Assembly: GCA_905182995.1 (NCBI GenBank)
Contig: CAJJDP010000146.1
Span: 2,758-66,757, forward strand
Direction of reading: 5' to 3'
DNA length: 64,000 nucleotides
DNA from: Paramecium octaurelia
Lineage: Eukaryota; Ciliophora; Oligohymenophorea; Peniculida; Parameciidae
Shown here: in pieces, positions 28,516 to 41,398 of the stretch
Layout of the letters: each line of letters opens with the position of its first letter
How positions within the stretch are numbered: position 1 is the stretch's first letter
The notes under the pieces: model-generated
Databases searched by the model: none
The model's input: only the letters and a program-made list of their open reading frames with translations
Told to the model about the DNA's origin: nothing
Made by a program: the position numbers and the translations under genes

Positions 28516-29197
28516 ATGTAATATATTAATAGTAAAATAAAATTAAGAATAACCACTTTAAGTGAAATTTACTCTGGAAAAATCAGTAATTATTCTTGTC
28601 TTTTATTTTAAGAAACCTATAGGTACTAGCAGATATAACATCTGTTTTAGGAAACAAACTAATTAACTTTTTTCATCAGGATTCTTTGGCCAAGAAATAT
28701 TGATGAGGAATGAACCCTGTGACTAAACTTGAAAGATTGATAAAAAAAGAATATCAACTAAAAAAAATTAAAATCTTGAAGAAAGTCATGTAAAGAAATA
28801 GTACTATTGATCTTATTGAATAGAGAGACGTAGAACAAGATTTCAAAGCAGTTTTCATTCCCAATGCTCATCATTATTAGTTCAAAAATTATTATAAATT
28901 AAAAAAAATAATATTTTTCAGTTTTTTTTGTCAGAGAGACAGCTTATAATTGGATATGTTCATCAAGGATCTCAGCTTTAGACTAATTCTATTGTTATTT
29001 TCATATGATGTTTCTCTATAATTAGCTTGCGATTTTATTGCTTTAATTTATCCTTAAATAAACTTTATTTTATAGATATATGAGATATTTAATTCTTAAC
29101 TTTAGGTTCATCTCAATTATACATATAATTGATTGAAAATTTTTAGTTTCTCTCGAGAAAAGGATTCAAACCAGCCAATATGAATATTACAATTTGA
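28516..29197 (+). CDS. Unknown protein, tentative three-intron model
   Basis: Not recognised. A 193-aa reading is obtained by removing GT...AG segments near 28629-28656 (28 nt), 28720-28750 (31 nt) and one of 41 nt near 29106-29146, which is longer than normal for this genome. The best-looking stretch is in the middle (DVEQDFKAVFIPNAHHYQF), followed by a Lys-rich segment and a hydrophobic part. A neighbouring model starts about 10 bp downstream, so the two could be one gene or parts of a pseudogene. Confidence 0.27.
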
Positions 29198-29207
29198 CCC
29201 TAAGGAA

Positions 29208-29870
29208 ATGCTCTTCATTTTATAAAAATAATTAAAAGAATGTTTTCTAAGTTAGAAATGGTCTTTAGCATAAAGGAACATTCAATTTTTATGTTATGAA
29301 TATTTTTCTTATCTGCTCTGTTTCCCCCAATCAGAGTCAGCAATTTCTAAATTATATTTGAGGGTTAAATGGATTAGACAATAGACCATGTTGAATATCT
29401 CAACAACTTAAAAAAATAAAAAAAATATCTACATTAATCTAAAACCTCTTTAAATTTACACAGTATTAAATCAGTTTATTTAAAAGCCCTTTGCTTCAGG
29501 TATTTATAATTCGTGATCTCAAGAACGTAGTTCAAATTATAAAAGCTAATTCGTGAAATAATTCATAATCATTGATCCAAAATTAAATCCCTAGAGTTTA
29601 TAATTTGATACAAGCGATTTGATAAGAGATGAGATATCTAAAATTTAAGATCTGATACCTAAAAGGCATTATATAAATTTCTATAGAAATGATTTATCAG
29701 CAAACTTATATGGAGCTTTAAAGTAAAAAAATCTATTATAATTAAATATAATAAAATATATATGTGTAAATGATGAATTGAAAAATATATTATTTATATA
29801 AAAATTTAATTTGAATATTCAACCATTCATTAAAACATTCCTCCTTAATTTATTAATAATAAATAATTGA
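29208..29870 (+). CDS. Unknown protein, tentative model
   Basis: Not recognised. 212 aa if a 24-nt intron at 29500-29523 is removed; without it the frame meets TGA. The second exon starts ERSSNYKSQF and contains a mixed charged/hydrophobic stretch (DTSDLIRDEISKIQDLI) that reads like real protein. It may be the continuation of the model immediately upstream. Chance open frames are common here, so confidence is low. Confidence 0.27.
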
Positions 29871-30144
29871 TTTTCTTACATATATATTTAATTTTCGAGA
29901 CCAAAACTTTAAAGTATTTGATTGTCCGATTCTGCTTAAATTCATAATTTAATTTGTGAGAACATTGAAAATAAAGAAATAAGTTAATCAGTATAATAAG
30001 TAGTTATTAATATTAATAAATTCCTAATCTTTATTTAAACTAGGTGATGTACGGTACAATTATACAGCCATTATCCTTTCTTTTAGACATAATTAGTCTC
30101 TTGAAAAATAGTTATTTGAATTAAATTCAAAAATTTAATAGTTT

Positions 30145-33100
30145 ATGCTTAATTTCTTAGTAACTTTCTTATTAGGCCTATTTCATAAAAACCTTGTGCT
30201 TTCCTTTTATTATGAAGCCTTAAATGAGTAATAGTAATATTTTACATTTAAAATCAATACTGGGGGAGGAAATTTTGCTAGTTTTGATTACTTTTATTAT
30301 GGAATTTGGAGCAAATACCTCCCTTTAAGTATAATTTCTTAAGTTGGATTGGTAGGAATGTTTGATAGTCACTGCTATCTCTTAAACTCTATTTCAGAAA
30401 ACACAAGTTTGTAAATAAACTTACTCTATTATGATTGTGTTGATCAATCAACAAATACAGTTTATAAGAAGGTTTAGTTCTTAGGCAGTGATAACTAAAT
30501 ATACAATTATAAATTTGAAATCGATCCTTTGAAATTTGAAAATTATTGGTATTTTTTTTGTCTAAAACTTATTCCTTCAGAAGGAATTATTGATGTTTTT
30601 ATATTTCAAAGGGAAACTACAATAGCAAATTAGAGATCAGTTATTCAAGGTCTTTTCAAGGATTCCGATCTAAATTTTGTGATTGGAGGAGGTTTAGTTG
30701 TAGAAGAATCCTAATAGCTTTGGAATCAAGATATATCAAAACTTTCCTATTTTCCTGGATAATTATCAATACTTCATCCAGATTCATAAAATTTATTAGT
30801 TAATGAAATTGGAATTGAAAATTTTCAAGGTGTTTCTATTAATTACCACCCAGAATGCAAACGCATAGTTAACGAAGTATAAAGTTTACCAGATTTTGGT
30901 ATTTCCAAATTAAAATAGGAAGTATTTCCCTCAGAAAATAGAAATTGTGATGGATTTTAATTGGAAACTTGGATCCAAATATCAGATTTCAGTTAAGAAG
31001 ATGAATAATTTATTTATTAATTGATTAAAATAACAGCAAACTTTGAAAATAACTATGCAAAAAATGAAAATTTATCAGCCTTTTAATTATTTTATGAATT
31101 CTCAAATTCTTAATTTAAACTACTTGCAACTACATATAGCTATACATTACCGCTTGTTGATTACGATTTTGAGAAGGGAGGTTTTTTGTTATCGAAAGAC
31201 TGGACCATTAATAATATAAAATTATGGCATTTCTTATATGTCTCTTTAAACGAAAATACACTTAAGGTCTCGATAACATTTTTCGAAGGCTTAGAATAAA
31301 CTTTGTATGAGACTTAATTTTAAGTTAATCAATTCCATGAAGTTTAATTTAAATTATAATATGGAAATCTTTTATAATCAGCGACTAATTACTTGACTGG
31401 AACTCTAACAAATTTGAAATTTAGTAATGCTGTATCTGATGAAAATATTATAACAGGGTGTCATTATAGTTGCTAATAATGTGAAGGCCCTACATATAAA
31501 GATTGCTTGTCTTGTTCAGAAGAATCAAAACGAATTTATCTTGCATAATATAAAGTCTGTGTATGCCCATATGATTATATTGACGAACAAGAATGTAAGG
31601 GCATGGAAACCTTTTATTTACTACCTAATCCAATATTTGCATAGGACATCACATCAAATTGTCAATAAGGACATTTTAATCAAGATTAATTTTGCTTAAG
31701 ATGGTATTCAATATTGTAATTAAACATAGCCCTTCATTGATAAAGGATAGTGTGATGACATGTTTAGAATGTATTTAAAATCCTAAAGGTTGGCATAATG
31801 ATCCTTATTGTTAAACCAATCTCTACAATGATAATCTTGGGAGTCCAGTACAATATATAGTTGACAAGTATAAGACTTATTATATATTTGATGGAATAGA
31901 CATAAAGCCATCCTAAAAAGATTGGATTTAGGATTAAGATAAAATTGAGAGAATATACGAAGATTTTGAACTGACTAATAAGAAATTCCTTATTCCTTAT
32001 TCATACTCATACTCAGATTTAGATAGTTATCCTTGTTTTCTTGAACACTGTTTAATTTGTAAAATGTTATTAACAAAATAAATATGCGTAAAATGTTCAA
32101 TAATAGCAAAATTGATTGATGAAGTGTGTGTGAAAACCCCTCGAGGAGTAAGATAAATAAATAATTGCAATGCTCCTTATTACGTAACATCTGAAAAGGG
32201 TTGTAATTTATGTTAAATAGAGAATTGTTAGTATTGTTTTGAATATGAAAGTAATGATCTAACTAAATGCACACTGTATAGTGAATTTTAAGCCTTCAAA
32301 TTGGATGAGTTTCATAAAATAGGGTGTGCATTGTGTCTAGATGGATTTATATTTGATTTCACATAAGATAAGTGTATTTATAAAGAACCAACCCTGCCCA
32401 ATTGTTTGAGATCATTTATAAACTTATAAGGCTAAGAACTATGTACTTTATCAGGGATACAAGACTTTAAGATTGCTCCTGAGATAATAAACTGTTAAAA
32501 ATATATATCTAAGTGTAAATAATGTATTTAGACTCCTTAATCGATTGTAAAATGTATTGTTTGTGAAGACGGATATTCAAGTTCTCTAACAACTGGATTT
32601 TGTACAATTTGTGAAGTAGAAAATTCTAAATTGTGTATAGAAGGAGATTATACTAATCTAGATGCATGGATGCAATTAATACAAAGCTTTTTGATGTAGT
32701 TTCTACCAAATAGATATCTGTATCCTAAGTCTACTAGTATATTATACATTAATCCTCTCGCTATCAAATGTATAGATCAATATTCAATAAACAAAAATTT
32801 CTGTAGAAAATATTGTGATTCAAATTGTGTTACTTGTCAATAGGAAGCCAATGCGGAGGAAGGTTTTACTTGTGGTAAATGTTCCTAGAGTTATTACATG
32901 GAACCTTTAAGAACGATAGATAAAGGACTATGCATTACTTGCCCTTTGCTATGTTAGGTTTGCTAAGAAAGGACAATAGAAGAGATCTAGGTATGATATA
33001 TATCTCCCAATTTTAGAACGTTAATCCTGCCTTTGTAATAAATGAAATAAATAAAAAATATACATATAAATGTATCCAAAAAACGCAAGTACAAAATATA

Positions 33101-36100
33101 ATAATTGATCCTTATTAATAAGTGGCGAAATATTGTTTTAATGGCATTTGTGACAATATAATCTCCTATTAAGTATATATATATAAGTAAATAGATCAAC
33201 AATAACTGTGATGAAATGTATGACATATTTGATTAAGATGGCAGATATTTTGAGTAATTCAATTTTGAATACTTCAATCATATCGGGGCGCAAAGATTTA
33301 GCTTAATCATTCCTATTCAAGATTTATGTCCCTCATTTTGGATGACTGTGCTACCGATACTTAATTTATTAAAACAAAGGGTTATTTCCTTAGTTTGGAC
33401 AGAAGTGGCTTTCTAAGGAAATCATTTTCCAGCAACGTTTTAACCAAGAATGCAACTCTAAGACTTTGATTCCTTAAATCTCAACCAACTATATTATATT
33501 ATCATGGAATCGTTTGAAATAAATATTCAAAATTCCGCTCCTACTAAAATAACATTAACTGACTCGAAATTTATTGCAAGCAACTAAGATGCAATAAATA
33601 TGTCGATTTAAACAGAAAAATGTCAACATTTTGAGATCCGGAATATCACATTTAGTGATTTGAACATATTTAATACAATAGTTTTTTAGATTAGATTTCA
33701 GGATTAAGCTAGTTTTATTAAAATATAAGACCTAACAATTCGAAACTGTAATTTTACTCAAACAACCATTTTTTAGTTTTATTCACTTCCAATAATAAGT
33801 TTTGTTTAAAATTTTACCATAGAAAATAGTTAGTTTATTAACTCCACAATTTTTGATTTTAGATAAGATAGTAACACCCAATCGATTATTAATTTTAATG
33901 ATTTTAAAATTAGCGAATCCCTTATATTAAACTCACAATTAATTAATGGGACAGAACCTTATTATTTGAATTTAGCAAAAGTTTCATTAAAATCAAATAA
34001 ATTTGAAAATTCAAAGTTTTTAGTTTTTTAAAATAATCTAATTATCACTTAATTTTATTTGTGGAATTGTAAATTAAATTATGCCATTTTGTTTTATAAG
34101 CTATTATCAACTGCATAATCAGAGACTCTATTAATTGATCAATTTGATATTCAAAACAACGTTCTTGTTAACACTTCTCTTATTTTCACAGAGTAATAAG
34201 CAACACTCAATTAAGGAGTAGTTAAATTATACAATACTATTTTCTTAGAAAATGGTATTCCAAATGCATAAGATTCATCTGCTTACCTATTTCATATTAA
34301 TTGTTTTAGTTTAGAGATTAAGAAATTTGACATAATAAATTCTTATCATCTTCAATACTTTATTCTATAAAGTGTTACTTGGATTAGTGTCGAAGATTTA
34401 TCATATGCTAATAAAATACAGAAATATCAAGTGCCTGCGTCTATCGACTGTTTATAAGTTGCACTAAAAAATTCATAACTATTCTACATTTCAGGATACT
34501 CATCTCTCTCATTAACAAATATAGAAATTATCAATCAGTACAGTGTGGATTAATCTTTTATCTAAATTTTATCCAATTCATCAATGGCAAATTAAAGAGA
34601 GAACGTTAAACTTAAAGGCTTAAAATTTATAGGAAATATTTTAGTAAAAATGAATTTAGGTCTAGTACTCTCATAATTAACTATATTTTCCGAAAAGAGT
34701 TAGACAATAGAAATCGAGAATATTTAATTTTAGGGTAATAGCTTCAATTAATTTGTTGATGATCCTTCCCAAACTACTTCAAGTTTACTATTTATTAATT
34801 CTTAATTAAGTTCTTTATACATAAATCATTTAACCTCATAAAGCAATGCATTAACTAATTCTACTAATTCCTTTATTTATATCAATACGAATTCAATAAA
34901 AATTAATAATGTTGTTATTAATAATCATAATTAATTAAACTCATCCTTTTGGAATAATTATTACAATCTTGATTTGAAGGAACAATTTAACTAAGATATC
35001 ATCAACTAATTGATTAATAAAGCATTTACTATTTAAAATAAAGGAGGAGCTCTGGCTATTGTAACAGAATAATTTACAATAAATAATTGTGTTTTTAAGG
35101 AAATATTGGCTCAAAGTAGCTCTATACTTGATATTTTCACACAGGGACAAGGCAAGGTGAATATAGCAAACTGTTAGATGGAATCAACATCAAATATTTT
35201 CTCTTAAATTGGAGAGAATGACGGAGCTATCTCAATTTATTCAAAAAATAGTCTTTTAGAACTAGAATTTTACAACATTAAATTAAAAGATATGCAAAAT
35301 AGATAGGCCTCATCTATCCTTTCTTTAATTCCATCCCTTAAGTCTAATGTGATCACATTTCAAAACATAGTTATTTAAAATTGCTTCTCTTTAGTTAACT
35401 AATTTATGAAATTAGAGTTTTAACTATTAAATCTTAAATCGAACATTGTTTCAATGAAGAACATTTCCATTTCTTAAGATGAAAACTAATTGGTTTAATA
35501 TTTCTAAAAAATGGAATCTCTAACAATCTATGAAATTTAGAAAATATTAAATGATAATGCTATTATTAATATAAAAGGATGCAATTTAAACATATAAACT
35601 TTAAAATTTTAAGGCATTTTATTGTCTTCATTACTAAAAGTGTTGGATTCATAAACTATACGTTTGACAAATCTCCTAGTTTTGAATGCTAAATCCTTTT
35701 ATCCAATCAACATGATTCATATTGGATAAACAATATCCATTTCATATTAAGTGGTTTTATAGGATATTAAAATTCTAAATATGGTTTAATTTGAATTCAG
35801 TAAATTAACGACTAATATAAATGAATATTCAAAAATATCTCTAGATTATAAAAACTGCAAAATCAATCTTCAGTTATTGAATCAAGTCTTTGCTACTCCT
35901 ACTTAAGTTGCATGGATATTTGATCAAATTTTGCAGTTATCAAGTTAAACGGGGTCTTTGATTTATCTTTAAAGTGCACATTCTCAAAATCAGATAAAAT
36001 TAGTTTAGCTATTAATATCAAACAATGAATGTTCATAATGTTGGAATGGAATAATTTAATTTGATTTAACACAATATTATTCAATTTAGCTTAAAGAAAC

Positions 36101-38823
36101 GTATTGTCTTAAGAATTATATAAGGAACTATGGATGTATATTTGCTAAATCTTCAACTTAATAAGAAACAAAATTAGTGATAAAGAATTCATACTTTATC
36201 ATGAATAATGGCACTATTGGTTCTGCAATTGCAATCGAAAATGTAAGAATTACTCTTGTCAATTCGAAATTCTAAAATAATATTGCAACTTATCAAGGAG
36301 GTGCTCTCTATCTTTCATTGAATAACAATGAATTCAAAATAGCTCAAACAATAATTTACAATAACTCAGCTTTATAAGGAGGAGGAATTTACTTACATGG
36401 CAATAGTAATTTAAATTCAGAGAATTTTATAAATTCTTGGTTGAAATTGAATTTTGCTTCTCAAATCCCAAATAATCTTTAAGAGAAGCCCACTCATTTA
36501 ACTTTGTCAATCAATAACTTTGAGATGAAATCCATTGAGAAAAAGATCAACAATATTATTGTAGATAGTTTGTATTTGCATCCCTATCGAATAATGGAAC
36601 AAGGAAGAGTATAATAAACTAAAATACTAATGATTCCCAGCAATTAAGAAATTATTCATTTTTAAATATATAATCCATCATTACTTAAATTTGATTAGTA
36701 TATTGATGAATTCTCAATTGCATACAAGAATAGTCTAAATGAAATATTACCTAATTTTTCTAATACCACTTGCAAGATCTTTAGGTAAACCTTACAGAAC
36801 GATGCTCTGATTGATTCAACCAATATTACTACTGTAGAATATAACTCAGAATCTAAAAATTTTGATTTAAGCTTTTTATCAATTATTGCTGATCCATACC
36901 AATAAAATAACTACACTAATTCAATTTAAATCTCTTGTCATCTGAATGATTAAACTGATGATTTGTTATATAATATAGAAATCAAAGGCTTTAAGTGTTA
37001 ATTAGGGGAGTTTTATGTCTAATCGAGCTGTTAAATATGTTAACCAAGTTAAGGATATTACTCAGTAACGTACAACACTACAAAATGTTCAATTTTTGAT
37101 CAAAATAAATTTAAATCTGTAACTTCAAACTAGATTTAACTTAAGCAAGGATATTGGAGACCTGATTATTAATCAGATTATGTTGAATATTGTTTTAAGT
37201 TTGTGAATTTTTGCGAAGGAGGATGGGCAGTGTCAGATCAATCATGTATAGTAGGTCACATTGGAGGTTTGTGTGAAGAATGTGACATCTATGATATAAG
37301 AGGACATGGAAATTACTTTAAAAATTAGATAAATACATCTTGCCAAGATTGCACAGATGCTGTTAATAGTGTTTTACCTTTTATTGCTACAACAATATGG
37401 TATTGCATATTAAGATGATATATTAGGGCCCTTATTTCCACTCTTTTGACTTTGCGAAGCATCGATAAATCGAATAAATTATTTTCCTCATTGAAAGTGA
37501 GACAAAAATATGTGAAAATTATATTTAAACTCAATCAAGGTAATAATTCCTATGATAAATAGATCATGAGAGCATCCTACTAAAATTGTTTCTCAATTAT
37601 GTATGGATATTTTCAGTAATATTTACTTTTAATATTGAATTTTCATTTTCATTCACTTTCATTAATTAGACAAACAACACATCATTCTTTATGGCTAATA
37701 ATTTGGATTGCTATTTATCAGAGATCTATAATATCTATCTAATTTATAGTAGAATTATCACTATGATTATATTAATGATTGGCTAACTTTTAATAATATA
37801 CATGGGGTTTAAATTACATTCAATCATCAAAAAGAGAAAGTTTAATAGCAGCTTAATATCTACAGCACTCTTGTACCTATATGTTTCAAATTATGCTGCC
37901 TTGATAAAACAGTAAATAAATATGATAAATTTTAGGTTCTTCTCTTTGTTAGCAAAGAGAGTTATCTCCAATATAGAATATATATCAGGAGATGTATCAT
38001 TACTATTCAATTCATAAAGCCATAAAAATTGGATGTTTGGCTTTGCTTTGCCAGGATTAGGATTGATTGGATGTCTCATCCCCTCTGCTCTATTTCTGCT
38101 TCTGTACGTCTAAAGAGAAAAGCTAGATAAAATCAATTTTAGAAGGCATATTTGTTATCTATTCAATGAATACAACAACGACAATTATTTTTGGGAATGG
38201 ATCAAATTGTGGAAGAAAACAGTAATCATTCTTATTATGACATATTTTGAAACAAACATATTTGTGAAGGCTTCATTGCTTGGATTATGTTTACTACTCT
38301 ATTAATTATACGCAGTTCAATAGAAACCTTATATAATCAAAAACTTAAATTAGCTGGACGTATCAACAGGATAAATTTGTTCAATTGCAATCTTTTTAGC
38401 TTCAATTAAATATATAAGTGAATAAGAAGACAACAAAGTTGCTTCTGTTATGATTGAAATGTTATTAGTTCTACTTTGTTTGAAGTTAACTTATCCATTT
38501 GTTATTGATTTATTAAGAGTCTATTATAAGAAATACAAGATACAGTTTATATGTAATTTATACCAAACTTTAAAAATATTAAACTGCAATTCAAAACTCA
38601 CTCTTTATGTAAACAAAAAATTAATTTAAATGAAGTAAAGAGAATAGAAATTAAGAACCAATTTAATAAAATTAAGAATTCATTTATTACAGATATCTAA
38701 ATTCTAATTAGAATCACAAAAGTATTTATTTTATTAAAAATAAGATCCCTTTTGAATTTATTAAATTCTTAATCAACTTCTAGACAAACCCTGTTAGGTC
38801 TTGAGTAAACGCTTAAAAGATGA
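30145..38823 (+). CDS. Giant Cys-rich/Asn-rich surface membrane protein
   Basis: Begins with a signal peptide (MLNFLVTFLLGLF). Removing introns at 31704-31729, 32991-33016, 33173-33194, 37400-37426, 37540-37562 and 38722-38744 (26, 26, 22, 27, 23 and 23 nt) gives 2843 aa. The N-terminal 430 residues are non-repetitive with scattered Cys; then comes a Cys-rich block (about 435-940) of CxxC pairs like growth-factor-receptor or furin repeats. About 1100 residues of Asn/Ser/Ile-rich repeats follow, with alternating N and hydrophobic residues as in parallel beta-helix (pectin-lyase-like) proteins. A second Cys patch (about 2240-2390) precedes several transmembrane segments (about 2450-2790) and a basic coiled tail. 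Architecture resembles other ciliate surface proteins. If the last intron is not spliced, the protein ends 15 residues earlier, at 38755. Confidence 0.85.
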
Positions 38824-39227
38824 TTAGATTATAACCCAATTGAAAGTAATTATTATATGAATTATCTATTTTAAAATATCTTATTACTTTAAATTCTTAA
38901 ATATTCTTTTTATATCTAATTTAGATATACCATTCATTTAGGGTTTAATTTATGTTATTTATGAAAAATTTGAATTAATTTTGCTGAATAGAAGTATATT
39001 GTATTTGCAATTAAAATTAATATCATAAAAAAATTAAATTTATATATTTAAATTTTAAAATTAAAAAAGTACTGAATCTTTTTAAATTTGCTTTTTTTTG
39101 TAGTAAATTATGTACTTTTTATCCTACTTTGGAAATTACCAATTAATGATCAGAAAGGGATTTTTAAATCATTTTTTTTAATAAGATTATTTAATTTTAA
39201 ATTTAAGTTTTTAAATACTATTAAATA
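38824..39227. other. Intergenic
   Basis: Spacer between two plus-strand genes. It is strongly AT-rich, with T runs shortly before the downstream ATG; no gene or repeat is seen. It must hold the promoter of the MFS transporter. Confidence 0.5.
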
Positions 39228-40659
39228 ATGGTCAAAGCACTCTCTTGGCATGAAACCAATCTAAGATGGTTTGTATTATGTCTAATTGGTGTGTATCCAT
39301 TAGCACAATTCCTAATAGCTGAGTTTCCTGCGTTATTGGGAGAATAAATTAAGGACTATTTTTAGGTCACACAAGAAGATGTCAATTATTTACTTTTATT
39401 TGAAACACTTCCAAACATGGTCATGACTTTAGTAGGAGGTTTAATAATCGATGCCTTTGGCGTTAGAAGATCATATGTGCTTTTTGGATTAGTTGTAATC
39501 CTCGGCTAATGTATGTTAATAATTATAACCACATTTAGTTTTGTGCTTATTTTCCGTATTTTTGCACAGTTTTAAATTAATGATATTCGGAAGATTTGTA
39601 TTTGGGATATTTGAATCAAGTGGATGTGTAGCAGAGAGCTATTACATCAATAAGTGGTTCAAAGATAAAGAAAATTCTCTTGCATATGGGTAATTATTTA
39701 TAAATAATCATAGTATCGATACCGCTCTCTGCAGAATCGGATCAATAACAGCTTCAATATTGTATCCGTTCTTATATTCAGCATCTGACAGTGACTTATC
39801 AAGATGTCTGCTTATGTGCTTTAAGATTGCAATTTTTAGTTTTATTACAATTATAATTCTGACTTAAATAGACAGATTTAGCGATATGAGAGATAAAGTC
39901 GAGGATCAAAAATTGGAAAGCATTGATCTGAGATAAATCAAAAATTTTAGTTTAGAATTTTATATAACATTAATAAGTTGTGCAACATGCTATTCAGTGT
40001 TTTTTATCTTCAGCTACAATTCTGTAGAAATGTTTAAAGAGAAGTATTGTTTTTATATTTATATCATAGCTTTAAATTAGATCAGAATACGGCGAATATT
40101 TTATTCAGCATTCCTTATTATCTCTCAGCTTTACTAAGTCCAATCGTCGGCTATTATTTGTAAAGGATAGGAAGAAACATTGAGATTTTAATCATTGCTT
40201 GTAGTTTTCAATTACTCACCCTGATTATGTATTGGACGTTGCCTGAGTTCGAGTCTCCATGCTTGATATTTCCTTTGATTGGAAGTATTCTTAATGGACT
40301 CTTCTTTGGGATTTATTTTGCAGTTATGTGGCCATACATTCCCAATATTGTGCCATCACATATGGTAGCCACTGGATTCGGATTAATATATAGCTGTATT
40401 AATTTAGGTATTAATCATCATTATTTTAGAATTGACTTGTTTCTCATATATTGTTGCCAATATCTTAAGTGTGGAGAGTTACGAAAATTATCAAAAGATG
40501 ATCGTTCTGCTACTTTTATTATCAATTATTGGCTTTATTTCTCTGATCTATTTGCTTTTTACAAATAAATCAAAATAGAGAAATTCAACTCATTCTTAAT
40601 CAAATGAAACAGATTCCACCATCTAAATCGAATTAATGGTGGTTTGTAAATAATCTTGA
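39228..40659 (+). CDS. MFS transporter, MFSD1-like
   Basis: 443 aa after removing introns at 39511-39538, 39690-39713, 40044-40069 and 40408-40429 (28, 24, 26 and 22 nt). It has about 12 hydrophobic segments. The first half carries the family signature: PLAQFLIAEFPALLG, then GGLIIDAFGVRRS (the loop 2-3 GxxxDxxGxRR motif) and GRFVFGIFESSGCVAESYYI with NKWFKDKENSLAYGI, which closely follows MFSD1-type proteins (RFIFG...WFKGKE). MFSD1 is a lysosomal dipeptide carrier in animals; here the substrate is inferred only from similarity and could differ. The C-terminus is short, polar and presumably cytosolic. Confidence 0.85.
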
Positions 40660-41398
40660 TTTTATATTTTAATTTGTGTATGTAAATTATTTATCATTTT
40701 ATAATAATAAAAAATGCTTGTTTTTAGGATATTATTTAAATGTAAACTATTTCAAAAGAGCAAACCATCTCTAGTTTAGTAATTGTTACACATAAGTGTA
40801 ATAAAAAACCAATATATATAATAAAAACTAAGATTTTCTTAAATCTCTTAATAATTTGGCTATTTAATTTCATTATGGTTTAGAAACATTCTGAATGAGG
40901 AATACGTTAATTTTAAGTAGAAAATATCATTTAAATTAAAGTTTCATGAATTGAAATTAAAAAGTATATTTGATTAATAATAAATGATTTCATTTTTGAT
41001 AATACATTTAATTAATTTTTTGATAATATACATTGAAGAATTTCAATTGTTAAACTATTTTATTCTTCTTTATAATTATATTAATTTTGAAATTTAGAAT
41101 ATTGAAACAACCTGCATTTATTAGGAATTATATATAACTGAATTTTATAAATATGAATAATATTTACTTTTTGGTCAATATTTTGATTGTAATATGTATT
41201 TTAATTATCATTTCCTAAAACAATAGAAAATGGAATGTTTAAAGAATTTGATTATAATGATAATCAAAGTTTGCTTTAATGTGAATTTTTAAAGTCAAAT
41301 GTAATCTTCCAGGATCATAATGAATTTACAATTATCACAAAACAACAAAAATTAATAAAATAAAATTGTATATTTAAAATATGATATTTGAATTTGGA
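40660..41398. other. Convergent intergenic region
   Basis: About 740 bp between the 3' ends of the plus-strand transporter and the minus-strand kinase gene. Very AT-rich, with stops in all frames; no gene, repeat or structured RNA is evident. Longer than most spacers in this half of the window. Confidence 0.5.

Noticed and set aside
37325-38079. Two minus-strand ORFs opposite the second surface-protein gene
   Set aside because: The plus strand here carries spliced transmembrane coding sequence whose frame is consistent over the whole gene.
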